A stretch of 64,000 nt of DNA from NCBI RefSeq assembly GCF_000661915.1, contig NZ_CP007509.1, positions 1,922,001-1,986,000 on the forward strand, written 5' to 3'. A model generated the notes under the pieces. The model saw only the letters and a program-made list of their open reading frames with translations, was not told where the DNA came from and did no database searches. Shown here piece after piece: positions 1 to 7,484 of this stretch (its first letter is position 1; each line of letters opens with the position of its first letter). A program made the position numbers and the translations under genes. The stretch comes from Stutzerimonas decontaminans. GTDB lineage: Bacteria; Pseudomonadota; Gammaproteobacteria; Pseudomonadales; Pseudomonadaceae.

Positions 1-721
1 CGAGGGCGTCGGCCAGCACCGCTTCGGGCAGCGCATCCACTCGTAGCAGCAGAGCGCTGGCGTTGTCCTGGCTGCCGCTCTGGTGCGCCAGATTGACCAG
101 CGCCCGTGCTGCGGCGCCGAGGTCAGGCTGATCGTGCAGGATATGCGCGATGTCGCGCTCGGGGACGCACGACCAGACGCCGTCGCTGAGCAGCAGGTAG
201 CTGTCGCCTTCCTGCAGCTCGCCGTCGAGGTAGTCCATCACCAGGTGTTGATCCAGCCCCAGCGCACGCTTGAGCACATGCTGCATGCCCGACTGTTCCC
301 AGACATGGTCCTCGCTGAGCCGCTCGAGCTGAGTGCCGTTCCAGCGATAGGCACGGCAATCGCCGACGTGGGCCAGGGTGAAGCGGCGACCGCGCAGCAC
401 CAGCGCGGTGAGCGTGGTCAACAGCGGCTGATTGCCGCCATTGGCCTGCAGCCAGCGGTTGTGCGCCACCAGTACGCGATCGAGCGACTGCGCGACGGCC
501 CAGGTTTCCGGCGTCGTGTAGTAGTCGAAGGCCAGCGCCTGCAAGGTCGCCCGCGCAGCCAGCCCGCCATCGGCGCACTGGCTGACGCCATCGGCCAGGG
601 CGAACAGATAGCCCTTGCCGGTTGCCAGCCCGGGCGCCGGGGTGACGATGCGTATCGCATCCTGATTTTCCGGGCGCGGCCCGGCGGCGCTGGCCTCGCC
701 ATAGCTCAATCGCAGGGGCAT
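1..721 (-). CDS. PP2C-type protein phosphatase / Ser-Thr kinase, N-terminal part (partial)
   Basis: The reading frame starts at an ATG at 721 and runs off the left edge. The visible 240 residues are a PP2C phosphatase domain: an early ENQDA segment, FALADGVS, HVGDCRAYRW and LLLSDGVW, which supply the metal-binding aspartates. In pseudomonads the gene next to nasA encodes a bifunctional PP2C phosphatase plus C-terminal serine/threonine kinase that precedes nirB; I infer the same here but the kinase half is outside the window. It lies 67 bp downstream of nasA on the same strand, so it is probably in the nitrate-assimilation transcript. Confidence 0.85.
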   Translation of the reverse strand, partial: MPLRLSYGEASAAGPRPENQDAIRIVTPAPGLATGKGYLFALADGVSQCADGGLAARATLQALAFDYYTTPETWAVAQSLDRVLVAHNRWLQANGGNQPLLTTLTALVLRGRRFTLAHVGDCRAYRWNGTQLERLSEDHVWEQSGMQHVLKRALGLDQHLVMDYLDGELQEGDSYLLLSDGVWSCVPERDIAHILHDQPDLGAAARALVNLAHQSGSQDNASALLLRVDALPEAVLADAL

Positions 722-788
722 GGTCGTTCTCGAATTGCTGCGCATTGCAGCAGAGCAATATTCGCGCCCTGCCGGATTTGCGTGTGCA

Positions 789-2000
789 TCACACCCGAGC
801 CGCGGTCACTGCCGCCGAACCCCAGGTGGTGCGCCAGCGACGCTTGACGCCATAGAGGCCGAACCAGGCGAGCACACCGAGGCTGGCGAACAGCCAGAGG
901 CCGAGCTGGTAGTCACCGGTCGATTGCTTGACTGCGCCAAGCCCGGCGGTGAGCAGGAAGCCGCCGATACCGCCGGCCATACCGACCAGTCCGGTCATCA
1001 CGCCGATTTCCTTGTTGAAACGCTGCGGCACCAGCTGGAACACCGCACCATTGCCGGCACCGAGGCTGAGCATGGCGACCACGAACAGCGCCAGGGCAGC
1101 CGTGGAACTGGGCAGGTTGAAGCCGACCGCGGCGATACAGATGGCTGCGACCGTGTACATCACCAGCAGCGCGCGAATGCCGCCGATGCGGTCGGCCAGG
1201 GCGCCGCCCAACGGACGCAGCAGGCTGCCGGCGAAGACGCAGGCGGCGGTGTAGTAGCCGGCCTTGACCGGGTCGAAGGCGTACTGGTCGTGGAAGTAGC
1301 CGGGCAGGGTGCTGGCCAGGCCGAGGAAGCCGCCAAAGGTCACGCTGTAGAAGAACATGAACCACCAGCTGTCGCGGTCGCCCAACGCCTTCATGTAGTC
1401 GGCCAGCGACTTTGGTGCCGGGCGGTTGGGGGCATTCTTCGCCACGCTGGCGAAGATGACCAGCGTCAGCACCAGGGGAATCAATGCCAGGCCGAACACA
1501 TTGTTCCAGCCGAAGATGGCCGCCAGCACCGGCGCGAACAGCGCCGCCAGCACGGTGCCGGAGTTACCGGCACCGGCGATGCCCATGGCCTTGCCCTGGT
1601 GCTCCGCCGGATACCACTGCGAGGCCAGCGGCAGCGCGACGGCAAAGGACGCGCCAGCCATGCCGAGAAACAGGCCGAGCAGCAGTGCCTGTTCATAGCT
1701 GTGGATGCCGTGCAGCCAGGCAACGAATAGCGCGACGATGACGACGCTCTGACCGAGCAGGCCGGCGGTTTTCGGCGAGGTGCGATCGGCCAGGATGCCC
1801 AGCACCAGGCGCAATACCGCGCCGGCGAGAATCGGTGTGGCTACCATCATTGCGCGCTGTTGTGTGGTCAGGCCCAGGTCCGCGGCGATCTGAACGCCCA
1901 GCGGGCCAAGGACGTACCAGACCATGAAACTCAGGTCGAAGTAGAGAAAGGAGGCAAACAGGGTCGGCGTGTGGCCGGCTTTCCAGAAACTCGTGCTCAT
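789..2000 (-). CDS. nasA: Nitrate/nitrite transporter NasA (NarK family, MFS)
   Basis: A 403-residue major facilitator protein with about twelve hydrophobic segments and the MFS loop FGLALIP/LGILADRTSPK-type motif after the second pair of helices (ADRTSPKTAG) repeated in the second half (ADRIGGIRAL). NarK-family signature helices (GMAGASFAVALP, GLVGMAGGIGGFLL, the nitrate signatures) are present. Length equals the assimilatory NasA of P. aeruginosa. The start is taken at MSTSFWKAGH because upstream in-frame sequence is the structured leader RNA. It imports nitrate for assimilation; it is controlled by a sigma-54 promoter and a terminator leader (see 2075-2188). Confidence 0.9.
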   Translation of the reverse strand: MSTSFWKAGHTPTLFASFLYFDLSFMVWYVLGPLGVQIAADLGLTTQQRAMMVATPILAGAVLRLVLGILADRTSPKTAGLLGQSVVIVALFVAWLHGIHSYEQALLLGLFLGMAGASFAVALPLASQWYPAEHQGKAMGIAGAGNSGTVLAALFAPVLAAIFGWNNVFGLALIPLVLTLVIFASVAKNAPNRPAPKSLADYMKALGDRDSWWFMFFYSVTFGGFLGLASTLPGYFHDQYAFDPVKAGYYTAACVFAGSLLRPLGGALADRIGGIRALLVMYTVAAICIAAVGFNLPSSTAALALFVVAMLSLGAGNGAVFQLVPQRFNKEIGVMTGLVGMAGGIGGFLLTAGLGAVKQSTGDYQLGLWLFASLGVLAWFGLYGVKRRWRTTWGSAAVTAARV

Positions 2001-2074
2001 TGAATCTGCTCCAGGGCGTGCGTGGCGCGGCGTCTGCCGCCAGGGCTGCTCATACCGCCCCGTCGTCGAGGCGG

Positions 2075-2163
2075 AAAACAAAAAGGCGCCGCAGCACGCC
2101 TGCCGGAGCAGGAATGATGCGACGCCTTTGTCGTGTTTCGCAGACCGCCGTTGGCCTGCCTGA
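2075..2163 (-). promoter_or_regulatory. nasA leader: ANTAR (NasT) double-hexaloop RNA plus intrinsic terminator
   Basis: Read on the minus strand from the predicted transcript start. Hairpin P1 (2159-2140) is GCAGGCC-AACGGC-GGTCTGC: seven pairs and a six-base loop with A1 and G4. Hairpin P2 (2133-2120) is CGAC-AAAGGC-GTCG, again a hexaloop with A1 and G4. A1/G4 hexaloop pairs are the known ANTAR recognition motif. The P2 loop and 3' arm are the 5' arm of a 12-bp terminator stem (AAAGGCGTCGCA with TGCGGCGCCTTT) that ends in TTTTTGTTTT near 2075. P2 and terminator are therefore mutually exclusive: NasT binding should allow read-through into nasA, 75 nt downstream. Confidence 0.82.
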
Positions 2164-2172
2164 AGTGGATCT

Positions 2173-2188
2173 AGCATCTAGCGTGCCA
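2173..2188 (-). promoter_or_regulatory. Sigma-54 promoter of nasA
   Basis: The minus strand reads TGGCACG-CTAG-ATGCT. The consensus is TGGCACG-N4-TTGCW, so 11 of 12 defined bases match with the exact GG/GC spacing. Transcription would start near 2163, four bases before hairpin P1 of the leader, which supports the call independently. It implies NtrC/RpoN control by nitrogen limitation. Confidence 0.75.
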
Positions 2189-2272
2189 GCCGGCGAGGGC
2201 CTCTTCCTGTGCGGGCTCGACGCGCCTCGCGGGCAGTCCATGGCGGCGAAGCGCACAGATAGCGCGCAACTG

Positions 2273-2289
2273 CGCGCCATATCGGGGCA
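2273..2289. promoter_or_regulatory. Possible NtrC-binding site upstream of nasA
   Basis: The minus strand has TGCCCC-GATAT-GGCGCG, ten of twelve positions of the dyad TGCACC-N5-GGTGCA. It lies about 110-125 bp upstream of the predicted nasA start, a usual enhancer distance. A GC-rich palindrome (GCGCGC-AACT-GCGCGC, 2262-2277) overlaps it, so chance similarity is possible. The rest of the 2189-2366 interval holds only the promoter side of pfkB. Confidence 0.4.
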
Positions 2290-2366
2290 CGTTTCATTTG
2301 CTTACGCAAAGCTCAGGCACTGCGGTTGCTGATAGGCTTGGCCTGCTTTTGCCCAAGGAGCGAGCG

Positions 2367-3317
2367 ATGCCCCTGATTGCGACCCTGACCCTCAACCCCG
2401 CGATGGATCTTTCCGTCAGCACTGCCCGGGTGACCAGTACCGAAAAGCTGCGTTGTTCGCTGCCGCGCCACGATCCGGGTGGCGGCGGGATCAACGTGGC
2501 GCGAGTGGTAAAGACCTTGGGCGGCAAGGCGGTTGCCATCTACCCGGCGGGCGGGCCATTCGGTGATTTGCTGCAACGCTCGCTGGACGAAACGGGCCTA
2601 GTGCATCGGCCGGTGTCGATTGCCGGCGATACCCGCGAGAGCTTTACCGTCGATGAGCTGGAGTCAGGTCTGCAATATCGCTTTGTGTTGCCTGGTCCGA
2701 CACTGTCCGCACAGGAGCTTCAACGCTGCCTCGACGGCCTGGCGGCACTGCGGCCCGCCCCGTTGTTCGTGGTATTGAGTGGCAGCTTTCCACCCGGAGT
2801 TGGCCTGGATTTTTACGACGAGTTGCTGGCGCTTACCCGACGTATCGGTTCCCGTCTGGTCGTTGATCTGTCCGGTGAGCCTTTGCGCTACGCGGCTCGG
2901 CAAGGCGGCACCTACCTGATGAAACCGAGTCTCGACGAGCTGTCCACGTTGATGGGCGGCGCAGTCACCAGCGAAACCGAGCAGGAACAAGCACTGCGCA
3001 ACCTGATCGCTCAGGGCTGCGCGGAAATGATCGTGCTGTCGCTGGGTGCCGAAGGGGCACTCTTTGCCAGCGCCGATGCGTTGGAGCGGCTGCCATCACC
3101 GGATGTCCCGGTGATCAGCGCGGTTGGAGCGGGCGACAGCATGCTCGGTGCCATCGTGCTGGCATTGGCCGAGGGGCGCACGTTGCAGGATGCGGTACGC
3201 CGGGGCATCGCCGCTGGTGCCGCGACCGTGATGCGTCCGGGCACCGAGCTATGCCATCGGGAGGATGTCCAGCGGTTGCTGCAGACCTCGGAAAGCGCCC
3301 CTAGTCGAGCCGGTTGA
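2367..3317 (+). CDS. pfkB: PfkB-family phosphofructokinase (6-phosphofructokinase II-like)
   Basis: A 316-residue ribokinase-fold kinase. The N-terminus TLTLNPAMDLS, the glycine run PGGGGINVARVVKTLGG and the C-terminal GAGDSMLGA anion hole/catalytic base motif are those of the PfkB family, and GTELCHREDV near the C-terminus resembles E. coli Pfk-2 rather than FruK. Predicted reaction: ATP-dependent phosphorylation of fructose 6-phosphate (a fructose-1-phosphate or tagatose-6-phosphate substrate cannot be excluded). AAGGAG at 2355-2360 fixes the start. It is divergent from nasA and overlaps the convergent thioesterase gene by 17 bp. Confidence 0.8.
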   Translation: MPLIATLTLNPAMDLSVSTARVTSTEKLRCSLPRHDPGGGGINVARVVKTLGGKAVAIYPAGGPFGDLLQRSLDETGLVHRPVSIAGDTRESFTVDELESGLQYRFVLPGPTLSAQELQRCLDGLAALRPAPLFVVLSGSFPPGVGLDFYDELLALTRRIGSRLVVDLSGEPLRYAARQGGTYLMKPSLDELSTLMGGAVTSETEQEQALRNLIAQGCAEMIVLSLGAEGALFASADALERLPSPDVPVISAVGAGDSMLGAIVLALAEGRTLQDAVRRGIAAGAATVMRPGTELCHREDVQRLLQTSESAPSRAG

Positions 3318-3744
3318 CCCGCGGAAACTTGCTGGCGAACGACTCGGGCATGGCGACGACGCGGCTTTGGGCGTAGTCGTAGAACACGAAACCGGACTTG
3401 GCCATGGCGATGAGCGTGCCGTCGGCTGGACGGGTGATGCGGAAGATGATGTCGCCGCCGTACTTGTTGAAATCCATCACGCCGACTTCGAACAGCAGCG
3501 CATCACGGGCATGGGCTTCGGCTTTGTAGGTCGTGGCCAGGTCGGTAACGATGATGCCAGCCCCGTCCTGACGGGTTTCGGCAACGCCGTAGGCGAACAG
3601 GAAGCGCGCCCGCGCCTCGGAAATCATCGAGATCATCGAATCGTTGGCCAGATGGTTACCCGCGTTGATGTCGGTGATTCGCACGGTGAGCTGAGTGGAA
3701 AAGCAGTACTGGTCTTCCGGGAACTGTAGATTCAGGCGCGCCAT
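3301..3744 (-). CDS. Hotdog-fold acyl-CoA thioesterase
   Basis: A 147-residue single hotdog domain of the 4-hydroxybenzoyl-CoA thioesterase/YbgC type: TVRITDINAGNHLANDSMISMISEARARFLFAYG carries the conserved D/N-x-x-G-H-x-N-N-x-x region of the active-site helix, followed by strands of the sheet. Substrate not predictable. Ends overlap the 3' end of pfkB on the opposite strand (3301-3317). It is separated from nasT by about 115 bp on the same strand. Confidence 0.75.
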   Translation of the reverse strand: MARLNLQFPEDQYCFSTQLTVRITDINAGNHLANDSMISMISEARARFLFAYGVAETRQDGAGIIVTDLATTYKAEAHARDALLFEVGVMDFNKYGGDIIFRITRPADGTLIAMAKSGFVFYDYAQSRVVAMPESFASKFPRVNRLD

Positions 3745-3859
3745 GGGTCGCTCGGTTATCGATAGAAGGCGCGCATTCTAGCGCTGTGTCGTACGCCCAG
3801 GTCAGGTGACCGCTTGCGGGAGCGATGTTTGGTTGAGTGATGCACGGCGGGCGGGCGGA

Positions 3860-4438
3860 TCACTGCCCAAGCAACTCGTTCATGGCGATGATCTGTTCGG
3901 CGACCTGGATCAGCTTCTGCTGCCGGCTCATCGCCTGGCGGCGCATCAATGTATAGGCCTCTTCCTCCTTGCAGTCGCGCATCTTCATCAGCATGCCCTT
4001 GGCCAGCTCGATGCGCTTGCGCTCGGCGAGTTGCTGCTCGCGGGCCTGTAACTGCGCGCGAATCGCCTGGTCGGTCTCGAAGCGCGCCATCGCTACATCG
4101 AGGATCGGCTTGAGTCGCTGGGCCTGTATGCCTTCGACGATATAGGCGCTGACTCCGGCGCGGATGGCCTGGCGCATGGCTCCCGGGTCGCTATCGTCGG
4201 TGAACATGACGATGGGTCTCGGTTGGTCGCGGCTCACCAACACCACTTGTTCCAGCACATCGCGGCCGGGTGAGTCGGTATCGATCAGCACCACATCAGG
4301 GCGGATGGCCTCGACCCGTTCTGGCAGGTCGATGCTCAGGCCGGACTCGTCGATGACTTCGAAGCCAGCCTCGATCAGCGCGCTTTTCAGACGCCCGATC
4401 TTTCGCGGGGTGTCGTCGATCAGCAGGATGCGCAACAT
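3860..4438 (-). CDS. nasT: ANTAR-domain antiterminator NasT
   Basis: 192 residues. N-terminal receiver-like domain (RILLIDDTPRKIGRLKSALIEAGF, VVLIDTDSPGRD) and C-terminal ANTAR RNA-binding three-helix domain (residues ~135-190: ERKRIELAKGMLMKMRDCKEEEAYTLMRR, split). NasT binds hexaloop hairpins in leaders of nitrate-assimilation mRNAs and prevents termination; NasS holds it inactive without nitrate or nitrite. Start taken at MLRILLIDD; an ATG at 4450 and a TTG at 4456 overlapping the nasS stop are in frame. Its presumed target is the leader at 2075-2163. Confidence 0.9.
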   Translation of the reverse strand: MLRILLIDDTPRKIGRLKSALIEAGFEVIDESGLSIDLPERVEAIRPDVVLIDTDSPGRDVLEQVVLVSRDQPRPIVMFTDDSDPGAMRQAIRAGVSAYIVEGIQAQRLKPILDVAMARFETDQAIRAQLQAREQQLAERKRIELAKGMLMKMRDCKEEEAYTLMRRQAMSRQQKLIQVAEQIIAMNELLGQ

Positions 4439-4452
4439 GCTTGGTCCCATGA

Positions 4453-5673
4453 TCAAAGTGCGGTTTCCGCGGCCTGGTCGGCCATGGCATGCAAGGTGAA
4501 ACTGCGGGCATAGGCTGCTGGCTCGGTGCCGTCCCAGGTCTTGCCATCCATCAACGTGGCGCTGCGCATGGGCGACTCCGGCACGGTGATACCCAGCGTT
4601 TCGGCAGCCTGTCGATACAGCTCGATCTGCTGCACCTGCTGTGCAACCTGCTGGTAGTCCGGGTCCTGGCGTAAAAGGCCCCAGCGCCGCAGTTGCGTGA
4701 TGAACCAGAGACCGTCGGACAGGTAGGGCACGTTTGCCGCGCCACCGGCGAAGAAACGCAGTGGGTGTTCGTCGTTCCAGACGTTGCCCAATCCATCCTC
4801 ATACTCGCCGAGGAAGCGTGATTCGATCGCCGCCAATGGCGCGTCGACGTACTCGCGCCCGGCGATCAGCTGTGCCGTGCTGCGGCGGTTTTCCCGGCTC
4901 TGGTCGATGAAGCGGCTTGCCTCGAGTACGGCCATCACCAGCGCACGGGCCGTGTTGGGGTACTGCTCGACGAATGCCCGGGTGCAGCCGAGTACCTTCT
5001 CCGGATGATCCGGCCAGATCGACTGACTGGTCGCCAGGGTGAAACCGACCCCTTCGGCAATCGCTTGCGCGCCCCAGGGCTCGCCGGCGCAGAAACCGTC
5101 GATGCGTCCGGCCTGCAGGTACGCCACCATCTGCGACGGCGGCAGGACCAGCGTCCGCACATCCCGCAACGGATGAATGCCGTTGGCGGCCAGCCAGTAG
5201 TAGAGCCAAAGCGCATGGGTGCCGGTGGGAAAGGTGTGCGCTAGGGTCAGGCGTGCACCGCTTTGGCGCACGCTTTTGCGTAACGCCTCCGGATCGGTCA
5301 CGCCTGCGGCTTTCAGCGACGCCGACAGGTTGATGCTTTGGCCGTTCTGCGCGAGGCCCATGAGCACTGCCATGTCGGTCGCCGGGCTACCGCCAATGCC
5401 CAGGTGCACGGCATAGATCAGCCCATACAAGCTGTGGGCTGCGTCCAGTTCACCGCCGATCAGTTTGTCGCGCAGGGCCGACCAGGAGCTCTGTCGCTGC
5501 AGGTTGAGTGTCAGGCCGAATGGCTGGGCGAAGCCCTGGGTAGCAGCGACGATCAGCGATGCGGCGTCGGTGAGGGGAAGGAAGCCGAGATTGACCGAGC
5601 TCTTTTCCGGTGCATCACTGCCGGCGACCCAGGCCAGTGCATCGTGGCGGTGCGGCGTGGAGGGTTCGGTCAT
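4453..5673 (-). CDS. nasS: Nitrate/nitrite sensor NasS (NrtA-like binding protein)
   Basis: 406 residues of the NrtA/SsuA periplasmic-binding-protein fold but without a signal peptide (MTEPSTPHRHDALAWVAG), as expected for the cytosolic sensor. Family features: VNLGFLPLTDAASLIVA near the N-terminus, GTHALWLYYWLAANGI, DGFCAGEPWGAQAI. NasS sequesters NasT; nitrate or nitrite releases it. nasT follows at once, with an in-frame TTG overlapping the nasS stop codon. A sigma-54 promoter match lies 87 bp upstream of the start. Confidence 0.9.
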   Translation of the reverse strand: MTEPSTPHRHDALAWVAGSDAPEKSSVNLGFLPLTDAASLIVAATQGFAQPFGLTLNLQRQSSWSALRDKLIGGELDAAHSLYGLIYAVHLGIGGSPATDMAVLMGLAQNGQSINLSASLKAAGVTDPEALRKSVRQSGARLTLAHTFPTGTHALWLYYWLAANGIHPLRDVRTLVLPPSQMVAYLQAGRIDGFCAGEPWGAQAIAEGVGFTLATSQSIWPDHPEKVLGCTRAFVEQYPNTARALVMAVLEASRFIDQSRENRRSTAQLIAGREYVDAPLAAIESRFLGEYEDGLGNVWNDEHPLRFFAGGAANVPYLSDGLWFITQLRRWGLLRQDPDYQQVAQQVQQIELYRQAAETLGITVPESPMRSATLMDGKTWDGTEPAAYARSFTLHAMADQAAETAL

Positions 5674-5725
5674 GCTGTATGGGCCTTTCGATTGCGAGGT
5701 ACGCGGCACCGTTCAATGAACAGCG

Positions 5726-5743
5726 CCACCTCTCAGGAGGTGG
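5726..5743 (-). promoter_or_regulatory. Hairpin at the 5' end of the nasST leader
   Basis: Perfect inverted repeat CCACCTC-CTGA-GAGGTGG (7 bp, tetraloop), beginning about six nucleotides after the transcript start predicted from the sigma-54 element. A second 6-pair hairpin (CTGTTC-ATT-GAACGG on the minus strand) follows before the nasS start. No T-run follows, so it is not an intrinsic terminator, and the loop is not an A1/G4 hexaloop. Confidence 0.5.
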
Positions 5744-5759
5744 ACTATGCCCAGCCTGA

Positions 5760-5775
5760 AGCAAGCGATATGCCA
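5760..5775 (-). promoter_or_regulatory. Sigma-54 promoter of nasST
   Basis: Minus strand TGGCATA-TCGC-TTGCT matches TGGCACG-N4-TTGCW at 10 of 12 positions with correct spacing; expected start near 5749. A half-good NtrC-like sequence TGCACC-GCGTC-GGTTGG (9 of 12) lies upstream at 5806-5822. Confidence 0.6.
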
Positions 5776-5855
5776 GCGTGAAAATGGTGCGCGGCGCGGT
5801 GAGCATGCACCGCGTCGGTTGGTGGCGTGATTGTGGCCAGTCAGGAAGCGTTTGG

Positions 5856-7484
5856 TCAGCGCGGATAGAGTGGTGGGAGGGCGCTCTGGTCCTGTTCGAC
5901 GCTGGGACTGGTCGCTGGAGGTAATGCTTGGATTGCCTGCCATAGGGCCTCGCCCTGCCAACGTTGTCCGGCTTCGCTATACAGCGCACCGTTGAGACCG
6001 TCCAGTGCATCGGACAGCGGCACGAAGCGCGCGGCCATGTCCGCCAGCGTCTCCGGCTGCTGCCGCGCCCAGGCGTCCAGTGCCTGGCGAGTGGCCTGGG
6101 AATCGTTGGCCTGGCAGGCGCGACGCAGGTCATCGAGCAGGCTGCGCGGGGTCGGGCCGGGTTGCAACGCGCGTTGCACGGCTGGCTGTCGCCGTGCACG
6201 TGACCAGAGGCCGAAACCGATGAGCGTGGTGAATGCAAAGAGCGCGGTGCTCAGTTGCCAGGGCCAGATGGCTGGCTGGTCGACCGGCACCGGTGCCGCG
6301 GCGGGCATCTCCGCAGGGGGCGGCACGAGATTCGGGTTGTCGGCGACGCTCAGGGTGCGCTCGTCCAGCGTGGTGCGTTCGAGGCGATCCTCAACGGTAT
6401 TCCACCAGACCACTTCCAGTGCAGGCAGCTGCAGCGTGCCGCTGCGCGTGGGGATCAGCGCCTCGCGCTGCTCGCGACTCCCGACCAGCCCGCCGCCGCT
6501 GACTTCGTTCGCCAGGCTTGGTTGATCCGGATAGCGTCGCAACTCGGCGCTCTGCGCAGAACCGATGGCGGGCAGCTGCGTGCTGGTCAGGCCCTCGGCC
6601 TTGAGCAGCAGGCTGCGAGTGAGCGATTCGCCGGCTTTCGCCTGGTCCGGCTCCGGGCTCCAGGCTTCTACCAGGGTCAGACTGCTTGCCGGCAGCCAGG
6701 GGGCGCCGGCGGGATAATCGGCCGGCTTGGCCTTGACCTTGAGCGGGATGCTCGGCGAGCGGACCTGGGTCGAACGCCCCGAGCGCGAGCCAAACAGCGA
6801 GTTGCTGCCTTTGGTCACGGTAGTGGCGCTGAACAGCTGGGCAGGGATCGTCAGCTCACCGGATTTCTGTGGAAACAGGGCATAGCGCACCTCGATGACG
6901 CCATGGCGTATCCCGTTGATGGTTTTCTCGTAGGTGCGCGGTTCACCGAGGCGCTCCACCAGTGCTTCGGGCATCTGCAGGGGCGACAGCGTGCTGTCAT
7001 CGTAAAGCGAAACCGAATGGTAGATGCGCAGCGTGAGAATCACCTGTGCCTGCACATAAACACTTTCCTGATCGACGCTGGCATCGATGAAGATCGGTGC
7101 CAGTTGATCGCCTTCGCTGCTTTTCAACGACTCTTGGACGAGCAGGGTGATCGGCTCGCTGCGCCAGTCGCCCAGCTGCAGTGGCGGAATGACCACATAG
7201 CCGGTTTGCTTCGGACGCAGGGTGATCAACCAGCGGGTGATCGCACGCGCCTCGCCGTTGCTGCTGGAGAGCTGGTTGACCTGGCGGGTATCGAAGACCT
7301 CGAATAGCTCATCCAGCGGCTGCAGGTCGGGCTTGCCGAACACTGCTCCACCTTGGCTTTCCAGGCTTAGCTCGAGGGTTTCGTCGATGCTCAGCTGGGT
7401 GCGGTCGACTCGGGCAAAAAGACCGACTGCAGCAGCCTGGCCGGCAAGGATGCTGAGCAGAACAAAGGCCATCAGGCGCATCAT
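5856..7484 (-). CDS. batD: BatD-like protein (oxygen tolerance/aerotolerance family)
   Basis: 542 residues. N-terminal signal peptide (LMAFVLLSILAGQAAAVG), a large periplasmic beta-rich region with repeated LTLRIYHS / IPPLQLGDWRSEPI segments typical of BatD, a membrane helix near residue 420-440 (LSTALFAFTTLIGFGLWSRARRQ) and a cytoplasmic helical tail. Last gene of the moxR-bat operon; its ATG overlaps the stop of the upstream gene by four bases. Proposed to work with the MoxR ATPase and VWA proteins in envelope maturation or stress; the exact role is unknown. Confidence 0.8.
   Translation of the reverse strand: MMRLMAFVLLSILAGQAAAVGLFARVDRTQLSIDETLELSLESQGGAVFGKPDLQPLDELFEVFDTRQVNQLSSSNGEARAITRWLITLRPKQTGYVVIPPLQLGDWRSEPITLLVQESLKSSEGDQLAPIFIDASVDQESVYVQAQVILTLRIYHSVSLYDDSTLSPLQMPEALVERLGEPRTYEKTINGIRHGVIEVRYALFPQKSGELTIPAQLFSATTVTKGSNSLFGSRSGRSTQVRSPSIPLKVKAKPADYPAGAPWLPASSLTLVEAWSPEPDQAKAGESLTRSLLLKAEGLTSTQLPAIGSAQSAELRRYPDQPSLANEVSGGGLVGSREQREALIPTRSGTLQLPALEVVWWNTVEDRLERTTLDERTLSVADNPNLVPPPAEMPAAAPVPVDQPAIWPWQLSTALFAFTTLIGFGLWSRARRQPAVQRALQPGPTPRSLLDDLRRACQANDSQATRQALDAWARQQPETLADMAARFVPLSDALDGLNGALYSEAGQRWQGEALWQAIQALPPATSPSVEQDQSALPPLYPR

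Noticed and set aside
83..847. 254-codon plus-strand frame opposite the PP2C gene
   Set aside because: The minus strand encodes a clear PP2C domain running off the edge; the plus-strand translation is featureless.
720..1730. 336-codon plus-strand frame opposite nasA
   Set aside because: Antisense shadow of nasA; Gln/Gly/His-rich translation without domain features.
2297..2310. TTTGC-TTAC-GCAAA inverted repeat upstream of pfkB
   Set aside because: Only five pairs; too short to support an operator or terminator without other evidence.
5795..5814. CGCGGTG-AGCATG-CACCGCG hairpin as terminator of batD
   Set aside because: It lies downstream of batD and has a usable stem, but the following minus-strand sequence is CCGCGCACCATTTT with no proper T-tract, and the region overlaps the presumed nasST promoter.
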